A stretch of DNA of 52,955 nucleotides from Leeuwenhoekiella nanhaiensis (GCF_002744755.1 NZ_KZ319302.1:1-52955); one strand, 5' to 3'. Shown: positions 17,545-26,280, numbered from the stretch's first letter. Translations and numbers: made by a program. The notes: generated by a model not told the origin, from the sequence alone.

Positions 17545-18324
17545 ATGGCAAAAAAGAACGAAGCGACCGTAGAAGAAAAACTCAGAGCATTATACGATTT
17601 GCAGCTGATACATTCACGCGTCGACACCATACGCAACGTGCGTGGAGAGCTTCCTTTGGAAGTTGAAGATCTTGAAGATGAAGTTGCGGGATTAAATACC
17701 CGACTTGAAAAATTAGGAGGTGAATTAGGCCTTATAGATGATCAAATCAAGGCTAAGAAGATTTTGATTGAAGACGCTAAAGCAGCGATCAAAAAATATT
17801 CTGAGCAACAAAAGAATGTACGTAACAACCGTGAGTACAACTCATTGAGCAAGGAAATCGAATTCCAGGAACTGGAAATTCAGCTTGCAGAGAAAAACAT
17901 TCGTGAGTACCGCGCACAGATTGAGCAGAAAAACGAAGTAATCGAAACTACCAAAGAACGTCTTGAAGAGCGTAAGGCTCACCTGAAACACAAGAAAGAC
18001 GAACTTGAAGAAATACTGGCAGAAACTCAGAAAGAAGAAGAAGCTTTGCTTGCTAAAAGCGAGAGCTACGAAGAAACTATTGACGAGCGTCTGGTAAAAG
18101 CCTATAAGCGCATTCGTTCTAACGTACGTAACGGTCTTGCAGTAGTTGCTATTGAGCGTGGTGCCTCAGGTGGTTCATTTTTTACCATCCCTCCACAGGT
18201 ACAGGTAGAAATTGCAGGTCGCAAAAAAATCATCACAGACGAGCACAGTGGTCGTATTCTGGTAGATGAGGAGCTTGCACGAGAAGAGCAGGAAAAAATG
18301 AATGAGATTTTCGCAAAAATCTAA
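17545..18324 (+). CDS. Coiled-coil protein of the C4-type zinc-ribbon (DUF164) family, cysteines lost
   Basis: 259 residues. Residues 10-185 are a long charged coiled coil (VRNNREYNSLSKEIEFQELE is the family's signature turn region). Residues 195-245 correspond to the zinc ribbon, normally two CxxC pairs. Here the equivalent positions read ASGGSF and DEHSGRIL, so all four cysteines are replaced while the surrounding residues (NGLAVVAIERGASGGSFF, GRILVDEE) are kept. Zinc binding of the usual kind is therefore unlikely. It is transcribed directly behind the Nif3-like gene, a common pairing in Bacteroidota. Function in this phylum is not established as far as I know. Confidence 0.82.
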   Translation: MAKKNEATVEEKLRALYDLQLIHSRVDTIRNVRGELPLEVEDLEDEVAGLNTRLEKLGGELGLIDDQIKAKKILIEDAKAAIKKYSEQQKNVRNNREYNSLSKEIEFQELEIQLAEKNIREYRAQIEQKNEVIETTKERLEERKAHLKHKKDELEEILAETQKEEEALLAKSESYEETIDERLVKAYKRIRSNVRNGLAVVAIERGASGGSFFTIPPQVQVEIAGRKKIITDEHSGRILVDEELAREEQEKMNEIFAKI

Positions 18325-18346
18325 TTCATCATAAATCAAAGTACTG

Positions 18347-18373
18347 AAAGCCCCGACATTCGGGGCTTTTTTT
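18347..18373 (+). terminator. Intrinsic terminator after the Nif3 operon
   Basis: Nine-base-pair stem (18347-18355 with 18361-18369, AAAGCCCCG/CGGGGCTTT), five-base loop, T run. Located 22 bases past the stop codon. Confidence 0.92.
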
Positions 18374-18452
18374 ATGTCCATACGGCTAGTTTAACAGGCT
18401 GTTAGCAGCTTGCGTACGAGAATTCCTTTAATTTTATTGAAATTCCCAACTC

Positions 18453-19115
18453 ATGAGATTATTTAGTTTTATAGCTGCTACGATTTTGCTTGTTTCCTGC
18501 AAGAATGCAAACACCGGAAATGAAGCAGATAGACAAATGGCTCAGCTTGAGCCGGTACAAACCCAACCCGTGAATGGTTATCAGCGCGCCTATTTTGCAA
18601 GTGGCTGTTTTTGGTGTGTAGAAGCCATATTTGAAAGTCTTAAAGGCGTAAATGAAGTCATTAGCGGTTACAGCGGGGGCACCGAGCAAAACCCTACATA
18701 CAGACAGGTAAGTTATGGTAAAACCAATCACGCCGAAGCAGTAGAGGTGTTTTACGATCCTTCAGTTATAAGTCATCAAACACTGGTCAAGGTATTTTTT
18801 GGCTCACACGACCCCACCACGCTTAATCGCCAGGGACCCGATCGCGGAAGGCAATACCGCTCTATCGCTTTTTATCAAAATGAGCAGGAACGAGAAATTA
18901 TCGAAAACACCATAAAACAATTAAACAAACAGGATTTTGATGGTGAAATCGTAACTCAGGTTTTACCTTTCAGAGAATTTTGGAAAGCCGAAGCTTACCA
19001 TCAGGATTATGAAGAAAAAAATCCCGGAGATCCGTATATTCAGGGTGTATCTATACCACGCTATAATCGATTTAAAAAACAATTTCCAGAACTTCTAAAA
19101 GACAACGCTCACTAA
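18453..19115 (+). CDS. msrA: Peptide methionine sulfoxide reductase MsrA, lipoprotein form
   Basis: 220 residues. A lipoprotein signal (LLVSC, lipidated Cys16) is followed by a linker and then the MsrA domain with the catalytic GCFWC (Cys52) and GSHDPTTLNRQGPDRGRQYRS. It reduces methionine-S-sulfoxide residues in proteins; here it would act outside the cytoplasm, anchored to a membrane. Its stop shares one base with the start of the DUF4174 gene, so the two are co-translated, consistent with a periplasmic oxidative-damage repair pair. Confidence 0.94.
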   Translation: MRLFSFIAATILLVSCKNANTGNEADRQMAQLEPVQTQPVNGYQRAYFASGCFWCVEAIFESLKGVNEVISGYSGGTEQNPTYRQVSYGKTNHAEAVEVFYDPSVISHQTLVKVFFGSHDPTTLNRQGPDRGRQYRSIAFYQNEQEREIIENTIKQLNKQDFDGEIVTQVLPFREFWKAEAYHQDYEEKNPGDPYIQGVSIPRYNRFKKQFPELLKDNAH

Positions 19116-19549
19116 TGAAAACCATTACCAACCTTGCCTTAGTCCTGTTCTCCATGAGTGCTGCCGCTCAGGAAGATTTTTCAAAACTCAAATGGCGCAA
19201 TCGCATTCTGGTGTTTTCAACCCAAAATCTGAAAGATGAGACTTTCGTAGCTCAGTGGGAAAATTTTAAAAGCTCCTCTAAAAAAATTGACGACCGAAAT
19301 ATTCTGCTTTTCGCATTATCAAAAGGAAGGATACTTGATAAAGATCTCAAAGTGATTCCCAGTTATCACATTGCTCCTTTACGTAAAAAATACAACATCC
19401 CTCAAACTTATGAAGGCATTACGCTGATTGGTAAAGATGGAGGGGTTAAACTTCAAAAACCGCTGCATACAGAGCCCCGGGTATTTTTTGAAGCCATAGA
19501 TCAAATGCCAATGCGCCAGCAGGAGATGCGTCAGAATATTGACGATTAA
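19115..19549 (+). CDS. Secreted DUF4174 protein
   Basis: 144 residues with a signal peptide (cut near AAAQ, residue 19). The mature part starts DFSKLKWRNRILVFS, the characteristic opening of DUF4174, a thioredoxin-like-fold domain without the CxxC motif. It starts one base inside the msrA stop codon, so it probably works in the same compartment as MsrA. Specific function unknown. Confidence 0.82.
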   Translation: MKTITNLALVLFSMSAAAQEDFSKLKWRNRILVFSTQNLKDETFVAQWENFKSSSKKIDDRNILLFALSKGRILDKDLKVIPSYHIAPLRKKYNIPQTYEGITLIGKDGGVKLQKPLHTEPRVFFEAIDQMPMRQQEMRQNIDD

Positions 19550-19573
19550 AACAAACTAAATTAGAAAAACGTC

Positions 19574-19615
19574 AGGGATAGACCTGTTTTATGTAAACGT
19601 CTATCCCTTTTTTTT
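19574..19615 (+). terminator. Intrinsic terminator after msrA-DUF4174
   Basis: Perfect 10-base-pair stem (AGGGATAGAC with GTCTATCCCT), 15-base loop, followed by a long T run. Confidence 0.88.
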
Positions 19616-19689
19616 ATTAGTAAGTGGTAAGGTAGGCACTTACAGCACAGTATATATCTGATCTTCTTTTTCATTTTACCAAACGTTTA

Positions 19690-19711
19690 ACAGCCTGTAT
19701 TGTCAGGCTGT
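19690..19711. other. Hairpin in the leader of the old yellow enzyme gene
   Basis: Eight-base-pair inverted repeat ACAGCCTG/CAGGCTGT with a six-base loop, about 75 bases before the OYE start. A palindrome AAACGTTT lies just upstream at 19681-19688. Either could be an operator or RNA structure; the sequence does not decide. Confidence 0.4.
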
Positions 19712-19784
19712 ATTAATTTTTAGACTTACTAAATATAATACCCTGACAGGGCCATAAAGCTCTGTCTTATATAAAAATTATACT

Positions 19785-20897
19785 ATGAAAACGAATCAAC
19801 CCTTACTAGAATCGTACAACCTGGGCGCTATAACCCTAAAAAACAGAGTCGTTATGGCCCCTATGACCCGAAGCCGGGCAGACAATCCGGACACGGCTCC
19901 TACTGACTTACACGTTGAATACTATACCCAGCGCGCCGGCGCCGGTCTCATCATTACTGAAGGATCTCAGGTTTCTAAACGCGCTGTTGGATATATTCAT
20001 ACTGCCGGAATTTATAATAAAGCTCAGGTTGCAGGCTGGAAAAAAGTAGTAGACGCCGTGCACGAAGAAGGCGGAAAAATATTTATTCAACTTTGGCACG
20101 TAGGCCGTATGTCGCATCCCGACTTTCACAATGGTGAAAAGCCACTTGCTCCCAGTGCCGTAAATCCCAATGCAAAATCCTATACGCCTCAAGGTTTTAA
20201 AGACACGGTTGAGCCTAAAGCAATGACACTTGAAGAGATTGCGGAAACGCAACAGGAATTTGTACACGCCGCTAAAAACGCAAAGGAAGCCGGTTTTGAC
20301 GGAATCGAAATACACAGTTCAAACGGCTATTTATTCCATCAGTTTTTTAATAAAAAATCCAATCTAAGAGAAGATCAATATGGTGGTTCCATTGAAAACA
20401 GAGCGCGGTTTTTCTTTGAAACACTAGACAAAGTAAAAGAAATCTGGCCTGAAAACCGAATTGGCGTGCGCCTTAATCCTTCCTTAAACGGAACGTTCGG
20501 GATAGAAGCTACCGAAGAAACCATCCCTACTTTTGATCATATTATTGAGCGCCTCAACCATTATGATTTGGCCTATCTGCATCTTTCAGAACCTTTTACT
20601 GATGTAAGTGACATTGACTTTTTGGTAACCGAAATCGCTAAACGCTATCGTCCCCGTTATAAAGGAAACTTAATGATCAACGCAGGTTTTACTCAGGAGA
20701 CCGGTAATACCGTGATCGAAGAAGGAAATGCTGATCTGGTCGCTTTTGGTAAACTGTTTATTTCAAACCCTGATTTACCACAGCGCTTTGCGTTAAATGC
20801 TCCGATGGCTGAGTGGGATCAGGACACATTCTATACACAGGGTTCTAAAGGCTATACAGATTACCCGGCTTATGAACCTAAGGAGCAGGAAGCCTAA
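19785..20897 (+). CDS. Old yellow enzyme family alkene reductase (NemA-like)
   Basis: 370 residues, one FMN-binding TIM barrel. MAPMTRSRA at the flavin edge, LWHVGRMSHPDF, and the substrate-anion-binding pair His177/Asn180 (IEIHSSNGYLFHQF) are present, as is the C-terminal FMN-phosphate site (NADLVAFGKLFISNPDLP). Enzymes of this group use NAD(P)H to reduce activated C=C bonds and nitro compounds, and serve in detoxification of electrophiles. No regulator gene adjoins it. The photoreactivation operon follows after a terminator-like hairpin. Confidence 0.93.
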   Translation: MKTNQPLLESYNLGAITLKNRVVMAPMTRSRADNPDTAPTDLHVEYYTQRAGAGLIITEGSQVSKRAVGYIHTAGIYNKAQVAGWKKVVDAVHEEGGKIFIQLWHVGRMSHPDFHNGEKPLAPSAVNPNAKSYTPQGFKDTVEPKAMTLEEIAETQQEFVHAAKNAKEAGFDGIEIHSSNGYLFHQFFNKKSNLREDQYGGSIENRARFFFETLDKVKEIWPENRIGVRLNPSLNGTFGIEATEETIPTFDHIIERLNHYDLAYLHLSEPFTDVSDIDFLVTEIAKRYRPRYKGNLMINAGFTQETGNTVIEEGNADLVAFGKLFISNPDLPQRFALNAPMAEWDQDTFYTQGSKGYTDYPAYEPKEQEA

Positions 20898-20960
20898 TAT
20901 CTAAATGTTATGTTATTTCGTTTAATGTTAACAGCTTAATGCTTAAACATAAACTAATTT

Positions 20961-20991
20961 AAGGGTCAGTTCCTAAATTGACCCTTTTTTT
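20961..20991 (+). terminator. Terminator hairpin abutting the flavin reductase start codon
   Basis: Eight-base-pair stem (AAGGGTCA with TGACCCTT), ten-base loop, followed by a run of seven T (20985-20991). The next base is the A of the flavin reductase ATG. It can end the OYE transcript; any transcript for the next operon that starts upstream must pass it, so it could also act as an attenuator. Confidence 0.78.
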
Positions 20992-21639
20992 ATGAAACAT
21001 TATGATGCACAAGACCTTGAAAATCTACCCTCAAGGTATCGAGCCCATTTTATAAACAGTTGTACCGGCTTCAAATCTGCTAACCTTTTGGGCACCATTT
21101 CTGAAGACGGTATTACTAATGTTGCCATTTTCAGTTCGGTAACGCATTTGGGAAGCAACCCTCCCCTGCTCAGTTTTATTTTAAGACCCAACACGGTTAA
21201 GCGCAACACCTACGACAACATTTTAAAAATGGGTGTTTTTACCGTTAACCATGTCAATCAAAACTTTATCAGAGAAGCCCATCGCACATCTGCAAAGTAT
21301 GATGGCGGCGTTTCTGAATTTGACAAAACACTCCTTAATGAAGAATATTTGGATGGTTTTAAAGCCCCTTATGTAAAACAAAGCAGGGTGAAATTAGGCT
21401 GCGAATTTGTAAATGAATATTTCATTAAAGAAAACGATTGCCACTTTATCATAGGCGCGATCAAGCACATCTATGTAGATAAAGAAATACAGGCTGAAGA
21501 CGGCTGGCTCAACCTGGAAACAGCTCAAACCGTTTGCATTGACGGACTTGACGGGTATGCCCTTCCGCAGATTTTAAATCGTTTTTCCTACGCAAAGCCC
21601 GATGAAAACGTAAGATCCCTTTCTGACCTTGGCTCATAA
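20992..21639 (+). CDS. Flavin reductase-like FMN-binding protein (DIM6/NTAB type)
   Basis: 215 residues with the flavin-reductase split-barrel pattern: [41 protein letters not shown] and [10 protein letters not shown]. Members bind FMN or FAD and either supply reduced flavin or reduce other substrates. It is the first gene of a four-gene run with DUF2256 and two photolyases, so supplying or handling flavin for those enzymes is a plausible role (inference from context). The ATG directly follows the T run of a terminator. It overlaps DUF2256 by 11 bases. Confidence 0.86.
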   Translation: MKHYDAQDLENLPSRYRAHFINSCTGFKSANLLGTISEDGITNVAIFSSVTHLGSNPPLLSFILRPNTVKRNTYDNILKMGVFTVNHVNQNFIREAHRTSAKYDGGVSEFDKTLLNEEYLDGFKAPYVKQSRVKLGCEFVNEYFIKENDCHFIIGAIKHIYVDKEIQAEDGWLNLETAQTVCIDGLDGYALPQILNRFSYAKPDENVRSLSDLGS

Positions 21640-21772
21640 AAAACCAAACCTTCCTCAAAAAATTTGTGCAACCTGCGGCAAACCTTTTACGTGGCGAAAA
21701 AAATGGGAGAAAAACTGGGACGACGTTAAATACTGCAGCGAACGCTGCCGCAGATCAAAATCAAAAACATGA
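21629..21772 (+). CDS. DUF2256 small zinc-binding protein
   Basis: 47 residues, start TTG at 21629, so easily missed. Sequence features: [20 protein letters not shown], then YCSERCRR, giving CxxC and CxxxC pairs (Cys13, 16, 36, 40) for one zinc. The [11 protein letters not shown] core is the DUF2256 signature. It overlaps the flavin reductase end by 11 bases and the CRY-DASH start by four (ATGA), so translation is coupled on both sides. From general knowledge DUF2256 genes often neighbour photolyase genes; the role is unknown. Confidence 0.85.
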   Translation: MAHKKPNLPQKICATCGKPFTWRKKWEKNWDDVKYCSERCRRSKSKT

Positions 21773-23064
21773 ATATTGCCTGGTTTAAAAACGACTTAAG
21801 AACACAGGATAACAACAGCCTATTTCAAGCTGCACAAAGCGAAAAACCGCTGATAGCTGTTTACTTTTTCGACCCTAAACAATTTAAAACAGACCGTTTT
21901 GGGTTTAAGAAAACTGAAAAATACAGGGCACAGTTTTTAATTGAAACCGTTCAGGAGCTTCGTAGCGAGCTTGAAAAATTAAATATCTCCTTACTGGTCT
22001 TTGCTGAAGAACCCGAAACCAAACTTCCTGAGATCATCAAAAACTATAAGATTGAAAACGTGTTCCTCCAAAAGGAATGGACTTTTGAAGAGCGTATGGT
22101 TGTTGAGGGAGTAAAAGCCAATTGTTCAAATTCGGTGACATTTGTAGAAACCTATGATCAGTTTCTCATTCATCCCGATGACCTGACCTATTCTTCCTTT
22201 GATAAAATCCCAGAGGTATTTACCCAATGGCGGAAGAAATGTGAGAAGCAGGCTGACATTAGAAAGACCGTAGCGATTAAACCTCTGAATCCAGAAAATC
22301 TACTCGGTGAAGCAACAGCCATTCCATCACTTGAAGATTTGGGTTTAGAATCCTTTGAAGTAGATGAGCGTACTGCTTTTCCATTCAAGGGTGGAGCGCT
22401 TCAGGGGTTGAAGCGGATGAAGAATTATTTTTGGGAGACCAAAAACTTAGCCCGTTATAAAAAAACGCGTAATGGGCTGGTGGGCAAAGATTACAGTTCT
22501 AAACTTTCGGCATGGCTGGCAAACGGAAGCATTTCGCCCCGAACCATTTATTACGAAGTAAAAAAGTTTGAACAGGAAGAAACTAAAAACGACAGCACCT
22601 ACTGGCTGATTTTTGAACTCTACTGGCGGGATTTCTTTAAATATGTTTCGCTTAAACACGGTGATAAAATTTTCCATCTGAGCGGTATTTTAGACAAAGA
22701 CTACCACTGGAGCACCACTAAAGCTGCCCGCGAAGAATGGATTGAGGGGCGAACCAAATATGATTTTGTCAATGCCAATATGAAAGAAATCGCTCTAACC
22801 GGCTTTATGAGCAACCGCGGCAGGCAAAATGTGGCGAGTTTTTGGGCGAAAGAACTGCAGCAGGACTGGCGCATTGGCGCTGCCTATTTTGAGAGTATGC
22901 TTATAGATTATGACGTGCACAGCAATTATGGCAACTGGCTTTATAACAGCGGGGTGGGCAATGATCCGCGCGATCGTAAATTCAATATAGAAAGCCAGGC
23001 GGACCGCTACGATGGCGATCGCAAATACCGTGATCTCTGGTTAGCTAAAACCTTATTTGATTAA
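21769..23064 (+). CDS. DASH-family cryptochrome / photolyase
   Basis: 431 residues. N-terminal alpha/beta antenna domain from [14 protein letters not shown], then the all-helical FAD domain with [41 protein letters not shown] and [27 protein letters not shown]. The last two blocks are the typical CRY-DASH FAD-binding motifs. CRY-DASH proteins repair cyclobutane pyrimidine dimers in single-stranded or looped DNA using blue light, with MTHF as usual antenna. Co-transcribed with the flavin reductase, DUF2256 and, after 44 bases, the second photolyase. Confidence 0.94.
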   Translation: MNIAWFKNDLRTQDNNSLFQAAQSEKPLIAVYFFDPKQFKTDRFGFKKTEKYRAQFLIETVQELRSELEKLNISLLVFAEEPETKLPEIIKNYKIENVFLQKEWTFEERMVVEGVKANCSNSVTFVETYDQFLIHPDDLTYSSFDKIPEVFTQWRKKCEKQADIRKTVAIKPLNPENLLGEATAIPSLEDLGLESFEVDERTAFPFKGGALQGLKRMKNYFWETKNLARYKKTRNGLVGKDYSSKLSAWLANGSISPRTIYYEVKKFEQEETKNDSTYWLIFELYWRDFFKYVSLKHGDKIFHLSGILDKDYHWSTTKAAREEWIEGRTKYDFVNANMKEIALTGFMSNRGRQNVASFWAKELQQDWRIGAAYFESMLIDYDVHSNYGNWLYNSGVGNDPRDRKFNIESQADRYDGDRKYRDLWLAKTLFD

Positions 23065-23108
23065 TTTTTTGGAAGAGCCAAATGAGATTCATTTAAATAC
23101 TTAAGATT

Positions 23109-24644
23109 TTGAAAACTTTACGCCTCATTCTGGGAGACCAACTTAATCATAAACATTCCTGGTACGATCAGGACGACAACGACATCATCTACTTTATGGC
23201 CGAAATGCGCCAGGAAACTGATTATGTAAGGCATCACATTCAAAAGGTGGTGGCGTTTTTTGAGTCGATGCGCAATTTCTCGGAATGGCTGGAAGAACGC
23301 GGCAAAAGCGTCATTTATTTTAAAATTGATCATCCGGATAACGAACAGGATTTGGTCAAAAATCTCAAAAAACTCATCAAGGCGCACGATATCGAAAAGT
23401 TTGAATACCAACTCCCGGATGAATACCGGCTTGATGAGCAACTGAAGAACTTCTGCAAGGATCTCGATCTGGAAACCGAAGCTTTTGATACCGAACACTT
23501 TCTAACTTCACGTACCGATCTGGAAAAATTCTACGAAGGAAAAAAAGCCTACACTATGGAATATTTCTACCGCGATATGCGTAAGAAATATGATATTATG
23601 ATGGTGAACGACAAAGATCCTGAGGGTGGCAAATGGAATTTTGACCAAAGCAATCGCAAAAAATGGAAAGGTACACCTGAAATCCCCCATGAACGCGGTT
23701 TCCGTAAAGACGTCTCCAAGACCCTGGAGCAAATAGAAGAGGCAAGAATTAAAACTATAGGCAATATTGACGCATCGGCATTTAACTGGCCTACCTCCCG
23801 CCCCGATTGCCTGAGTGTTCTCAATTATTTCTGCGAAAATTTATTGGTACACTTTGGCGACTATCAAGATGCGATGGATCCCGATCAGATTTACCTCTTT
23901 CACAGCCGGTTGAGTTTTGCGATGAACAGCAAGATGCTGCATCCCAAAGAAGTAATTGAAAAAGTAATCGCGCATTGGCGCGAACATAAAGACAAAATCG
24001 ACATCAGTCAGGTTGAAGGTTTTGTACGCCAGATTTTAGGCTGGCGTGAGTATATGCGCGGGATGTACTGGATGAAAATGCCGGGTTACAGACGTAGCAA
24101 CAAACTTGACAACCAAAATAAGCTTCCTGATTTTTACTGGACAGCAGACACGAAAATGAACTGCATGCGCCACGCCATCAAGCAAAGTCTCGACCATGCT
24201 TATGCGCATCACATACAGCGACTTATGATTACGGGCAATTATGCGCTGCTTACACAAACCCATCCTGATGAAGTAGATGAATGGTATCTGGGCATCTATA
24301 TTGATGCTATTGAATGGGTTGAAATCACCAATACCCGGGGCATGAGTCAGTTTGCAGACGGTGGCCTGGTGGCCACAAAACCTTACGTCTCCAGCGGAAG
24401 CTACATCAATAAAATGAGTAATTATTGCGGCGACTGTGCCTACAGCGTTTCCAAGAAAACCGGAGATAATGCCTGTCCCTTCAACAGTTTATACTGGAAT
24501 TTTCTCTACGAAAAGCAGGAATTTTTTAAAGATAATCAGCGTATGAATATGATGATGAGTATGCTGGAGAAGAAAGATCAGAAGGATTTGGAGGCCCTGG
24601 TCGATAGAGCGCAAGAAATCATAAAGAATCCTCAAAACTTCTGA
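23109..24644 (+). CDS. FeS-BCP family (6-4)-type photolyase
   Basis: 511 residues with a TTG start (MKTLRLILGDQLNHKHSW). Antenna domain with the GDQLN motif, then the helical catalytic domain: FVRQILGWREYMRGMYW and HAYAHHIQRLMITGNYALL. The four cysteines that hold the [4Fe-4S] cluster are present: MNCMRH, NYCGDCAYS and ACPFN. This group (prototype Agrobacterium PhrB) repairs (6-4) photoproducts and uses a DMRL antenna. No closer ATG gives the N-terminal strand, so the TTG is preferred. It completes the pair needed to reverse both main UV lesions. Confidence 0.93.
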   Translation: MKTLRLILGDQLNHKHSWYDQDDNDIIYFMAEMRQETDYVRHHIQKVVAFFESMRNFSEWLEERGKSVIYFKIDHPDNEQDLVKNLKKLIKAHDIEKFEYQLPDEYRLDEQLKNFCKDLDLETEAFDTEHFLTSRTDLEKFYEGKKAYTMEYFYRDMRKKYDIMMVNDKDPEGGKWNFDQSNRKKWKGTPEIPHERGFRKDVSKTLEQIEEARIKTIGNIDASAFNWPTSRPDCLSVLNYFCENLLVHFGDYQDAMDPDQIYLFHSRLSFAMNSKMLHPKEVIEKVIAHWREHKDKIDISQVEGFVRQILGWREYMRGMYWMKMPGYRRSNKLDNQNKLPDFYWTADTKMNCMRHAIKQSLDHAYAHHIQRLMITGNYALLTQTHPDEVDEWYLGIYIDAIEWVEITNTRGMSQFADGGLVATKPYVSSGSYINKMSNYCGDCAYSVSKKTGDNACPFNSLYWNFLYEKQEFFKDNQRMNMMMSMLEKKDQKDLEALVDRAQEIIKNPQNF

Positions 24645-24729
24645 TTTTCAAGTTAATTCGATGTTAAGCGCATTTGCCACATCACTTTCATAGAGTACTT
24701 TTAGTTAACTAACCAATATATTTATAACT

Positions 24730-24888
24730 ATGAGAGATATTATTTGGCTTATTGTGGTGATCTTAATTATCGGATGGCTTGTTGGCTTTTTTGGCTTCGG
24801 CGAATCTGTAGGAAGTTTAATCCACATCTTGTTAGTACTTGCGGTAATTGCAATACTTTACAAGTTGGCCACAGGCAGACGTCTTTAA
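24730..24888 (+). CDS. lmo0937-family small membrane protein
   Basis: 52 residues: two hydrophobic stretches, MRDIIWLIVVILIIGWLVGF and then SLIHILLVLAVIAILYKL, separated by GFGESVG. The FxxxxxxG-IHILLVLAVI pattern is that of the lmo0937 family (about 50 residues, DUF5670), common among bacterial stress genes. It lies 17 bases upstream of the small acidic lipoprotein gene, and the two are probably co-expressed. Confidence 0.78.
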   Translation: MRDIIWLIVVILIIGWLVGFFGFGESVGSLIHILLVLAVIAILYKLATGRRL

Positions 24889-24905
24889 CTAAACAACCAA
24901 AAATT

Positions 24906-25043
24906 ATGAAACGTTTTATTTTAATTTTCGCCCTGATGGGTACGCTGGCAACAACGCTCTACAGTTGCCGTGAATCAACCGAAGACAAAGTGGAAGACGC
25001 TGCAGATGATGTAGGAGACGCCATGGAAGATGCTGTTGATTAA
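24906..25043 (+). CDS. Small acidic lipoprotein
   Basis: 45 residues: a lipoprotein signal MKRFILIFALMGTLATTLYSC with lipidated Cys21, then an acidic helix-like repeat (DKVEDAADDVGDAMEDAVD). It resembles the entericidin or YtxH-type stress peptides of Bacteroidota in composition only. The frame extends upstream, but that part overlaps the lmo0937-type gene in another frame, so I start at 24906. A strong terminator follows. Confidence 0.75.
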   Translation: MKRFILIFALMGTLATTLYSCRESTEDKVEDAADDVGDAMEDAVD

Positions 25044-25062
25044 AGAATAAGACCCTAATCAT

Positions 25063-25090
25063 AAAAGCCGCTTTTATAGCGGCTTTTTTT
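25063..25090 (+). terminator. Intrinsic terminator after the small lipoprotein
   Basis: Ten-base-pair stem AAAAGCCGCT/AGCGGCTTTT with five-base loop and T run. Confidence 0.92.
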
Positions 25091-25194
25091 ATGCCTCAAA
25101 TTTTTAAAAAGCCTTAACAAACGGGAGTTAATATGGGTTAAATGACTTTGGATTCCCTCAGGTACTGGTTAACTTTAAATAAAAACAAAGAATT

Positions 25195-26049
25195 ATGAAT
25201 ACTGAAATCACAACAAAACCGATTACCAATTTACAGGGAACCTGGGAACTCAATAATGGCTACAAAATGCCCTATTTAGGTCTTGGTGTCTGGAAAGCCG
25301 AAGACGGCGAAGAAGTCATAAATGCCGTAAAATGGGCAATTGAGGCCGGTTACCGCCACATTGATACCGCAAAAGCCTATGATAATGAAGAGGGTGTAGG
25401 CAAGGCCATAAAAGAAAGTAGTGTTGCACGTAAAGACCTGTTCATTACCAGTAAATTATGGAACAGCGATCAGGGTTATGAAAGTACCTTAAAAGCCTTT
25501 GAGAAAACACTACAGCGTTTAGATATAGATTATTTGGATCTCTACCTTATTCACTGGCCTGTTGAGGGCAAATACAAGGACACCTGGAGAGCGATGGAAA
25601 AACTGTATAAAGAAGGAAAAATTAAAGCTATCGGCGTAAGTAACTTTTTAGAACATCAGCTTATAGACTTAATGAAAGACTGCGAGGTAAGACCAATGGT
25701 TGACCAATTGGAATTTCACCCCTGGTTGGTTCAGGAAGACTTGCAAAAATTCTGTGCTGAAAACGACATCCAATATGAAGCCTGGTCTCCGCTGATGCAG
25801 GGTAAAGCCTTCAAAAACGAAACCTTGAAAAAAATTGGTGAGAAGTATGACAAAACCCCGGCACAGGTGGTTATACGTTGGGACTTGCAAAACGGAGTCA
25901 TTACCATTCCTAAGTCGACCTCGAAAGATCATATAGAAAGTAATGCTGATGTCTTTGATTTCGAACTTAGTGAAGAAGATATTCAAACCATAAACGCCCT
26001 AGATAAAGGTGAGCGCATAGGGCCCGATCCCAACAATTTTGATTTTTAA
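25195..26049 (+). CDS. Aldo/keto reductase (AKR5/2,5-diketogluconate reductase-like)
   Basis: 284 residues, a TIM barrel with the full catalytic tetrad: Asp57 (HIDTAKAYDNE), Tyr62, Lys87 (TSKLW) and His120 (YLIHWP). VRWDLQNGVITIPKS and the AKR C-terminal NALDKGERIGPDPNNFDF are also present. It reduces aldehydes or ketones with NADPH in the cytoplasm; the physiological substrate is not evident. Monocistronic: terminators lie on both sides. Confidence 0.93.
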   Translation: MNTEITTKPITNLQGTWELNNGYKMPYLGLGVWKAEDGEEVINAVKWAIEAGYRHIDTAKAYDNEEGVGKAIKESSVARKDLFITSKLWNSDQGYESTLKAFEKTLQRLDIDYLDLYLIHWPVEGKYKDTWRAMEKLYKEGKIKAIGVSNFLEHQLIDLMKDCEVRPMVDQLEFHPWLVQEDLQKFCAENDIQYEAWSPLMQGKAFKNETLKKIGEKYDKTPAQVVIRWDLQNGVITIPKSTSKDHIESNADVFDFELSEEDIQTINALDKGERIGPDPNNFDF

Positions 26050-26059
26050 TTATAAGAAC

Positions 26060-26193
26060 TATATTTTGGCAAACTACCTGAGTTAAGGCCTAAGGGTGTT
26101 AGTTAAAAATAAATTTTACTTTTTAGGCAAGCCCGATGGGATTAATCCCCCTGGCGGCGCCAATGAAAACCTGCCTGTCCGGCAGGTTTTTTT
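26060..26193 (+). ncRNA. Candidate structured small RNA
   Basis: After the aldo/keto reductase a TATATTTTG element (26060-26068; one base longer than TAnnTTTG) is followed by about 120 bases of paired sequence and a perfect terminator. Visible stems: 26088-26093 with 26123-26128 (GCCTAA/TTAGGC), enclosing an AT stem 26101-26108 with 26114-26120; GGGA/TCCC at 26138-26149; GGCGCC palindrome near 26156. The GC-rich block 26131-26162 is unlike nearby intergenic DNA. No protein frame is convincing. I could not match it to a known family. Confidence 0.4.
26166..26193 (+). terminator. Intrinsic terminator
   Basis: Perfect ten-base-pair stem AAAACCTGCC/GGCAGGTTTT, five-base loop, T run. It ends either the aldo/keto reductase message or the candidate small RNA. 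Confidence 0.92.
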
Positions 26194-26250
26194 AATGCCG
26201 TATCGGAAAGATTTTTCAGCATTTTGGCGGGCAAAGCCTAGGAGACTTTG

Positions 26251-26258
26251 TAGTTTTG
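26251..26258 (+). promoter_or_regulatory. -7 promoter element for the SDR gene
   Basis: TAGTTTTG matches TAnnTTTG, 22 bases before the ATG. A TTTTG box at 26222-26226 lies 24 bases upstream of it, slightly beyond the usual 17-23 spacing. Confidence 0.45.
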
Positions 26259-26280
26259 CCGGAAAGCATTTTTTTGATTT

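Noticed and set aside
24744-24905. N-terminal extension of the small lipoprotein
   Set aside because: It overlaps the lmo0937-type gene in another frame and would hide the lipoprotein signal.
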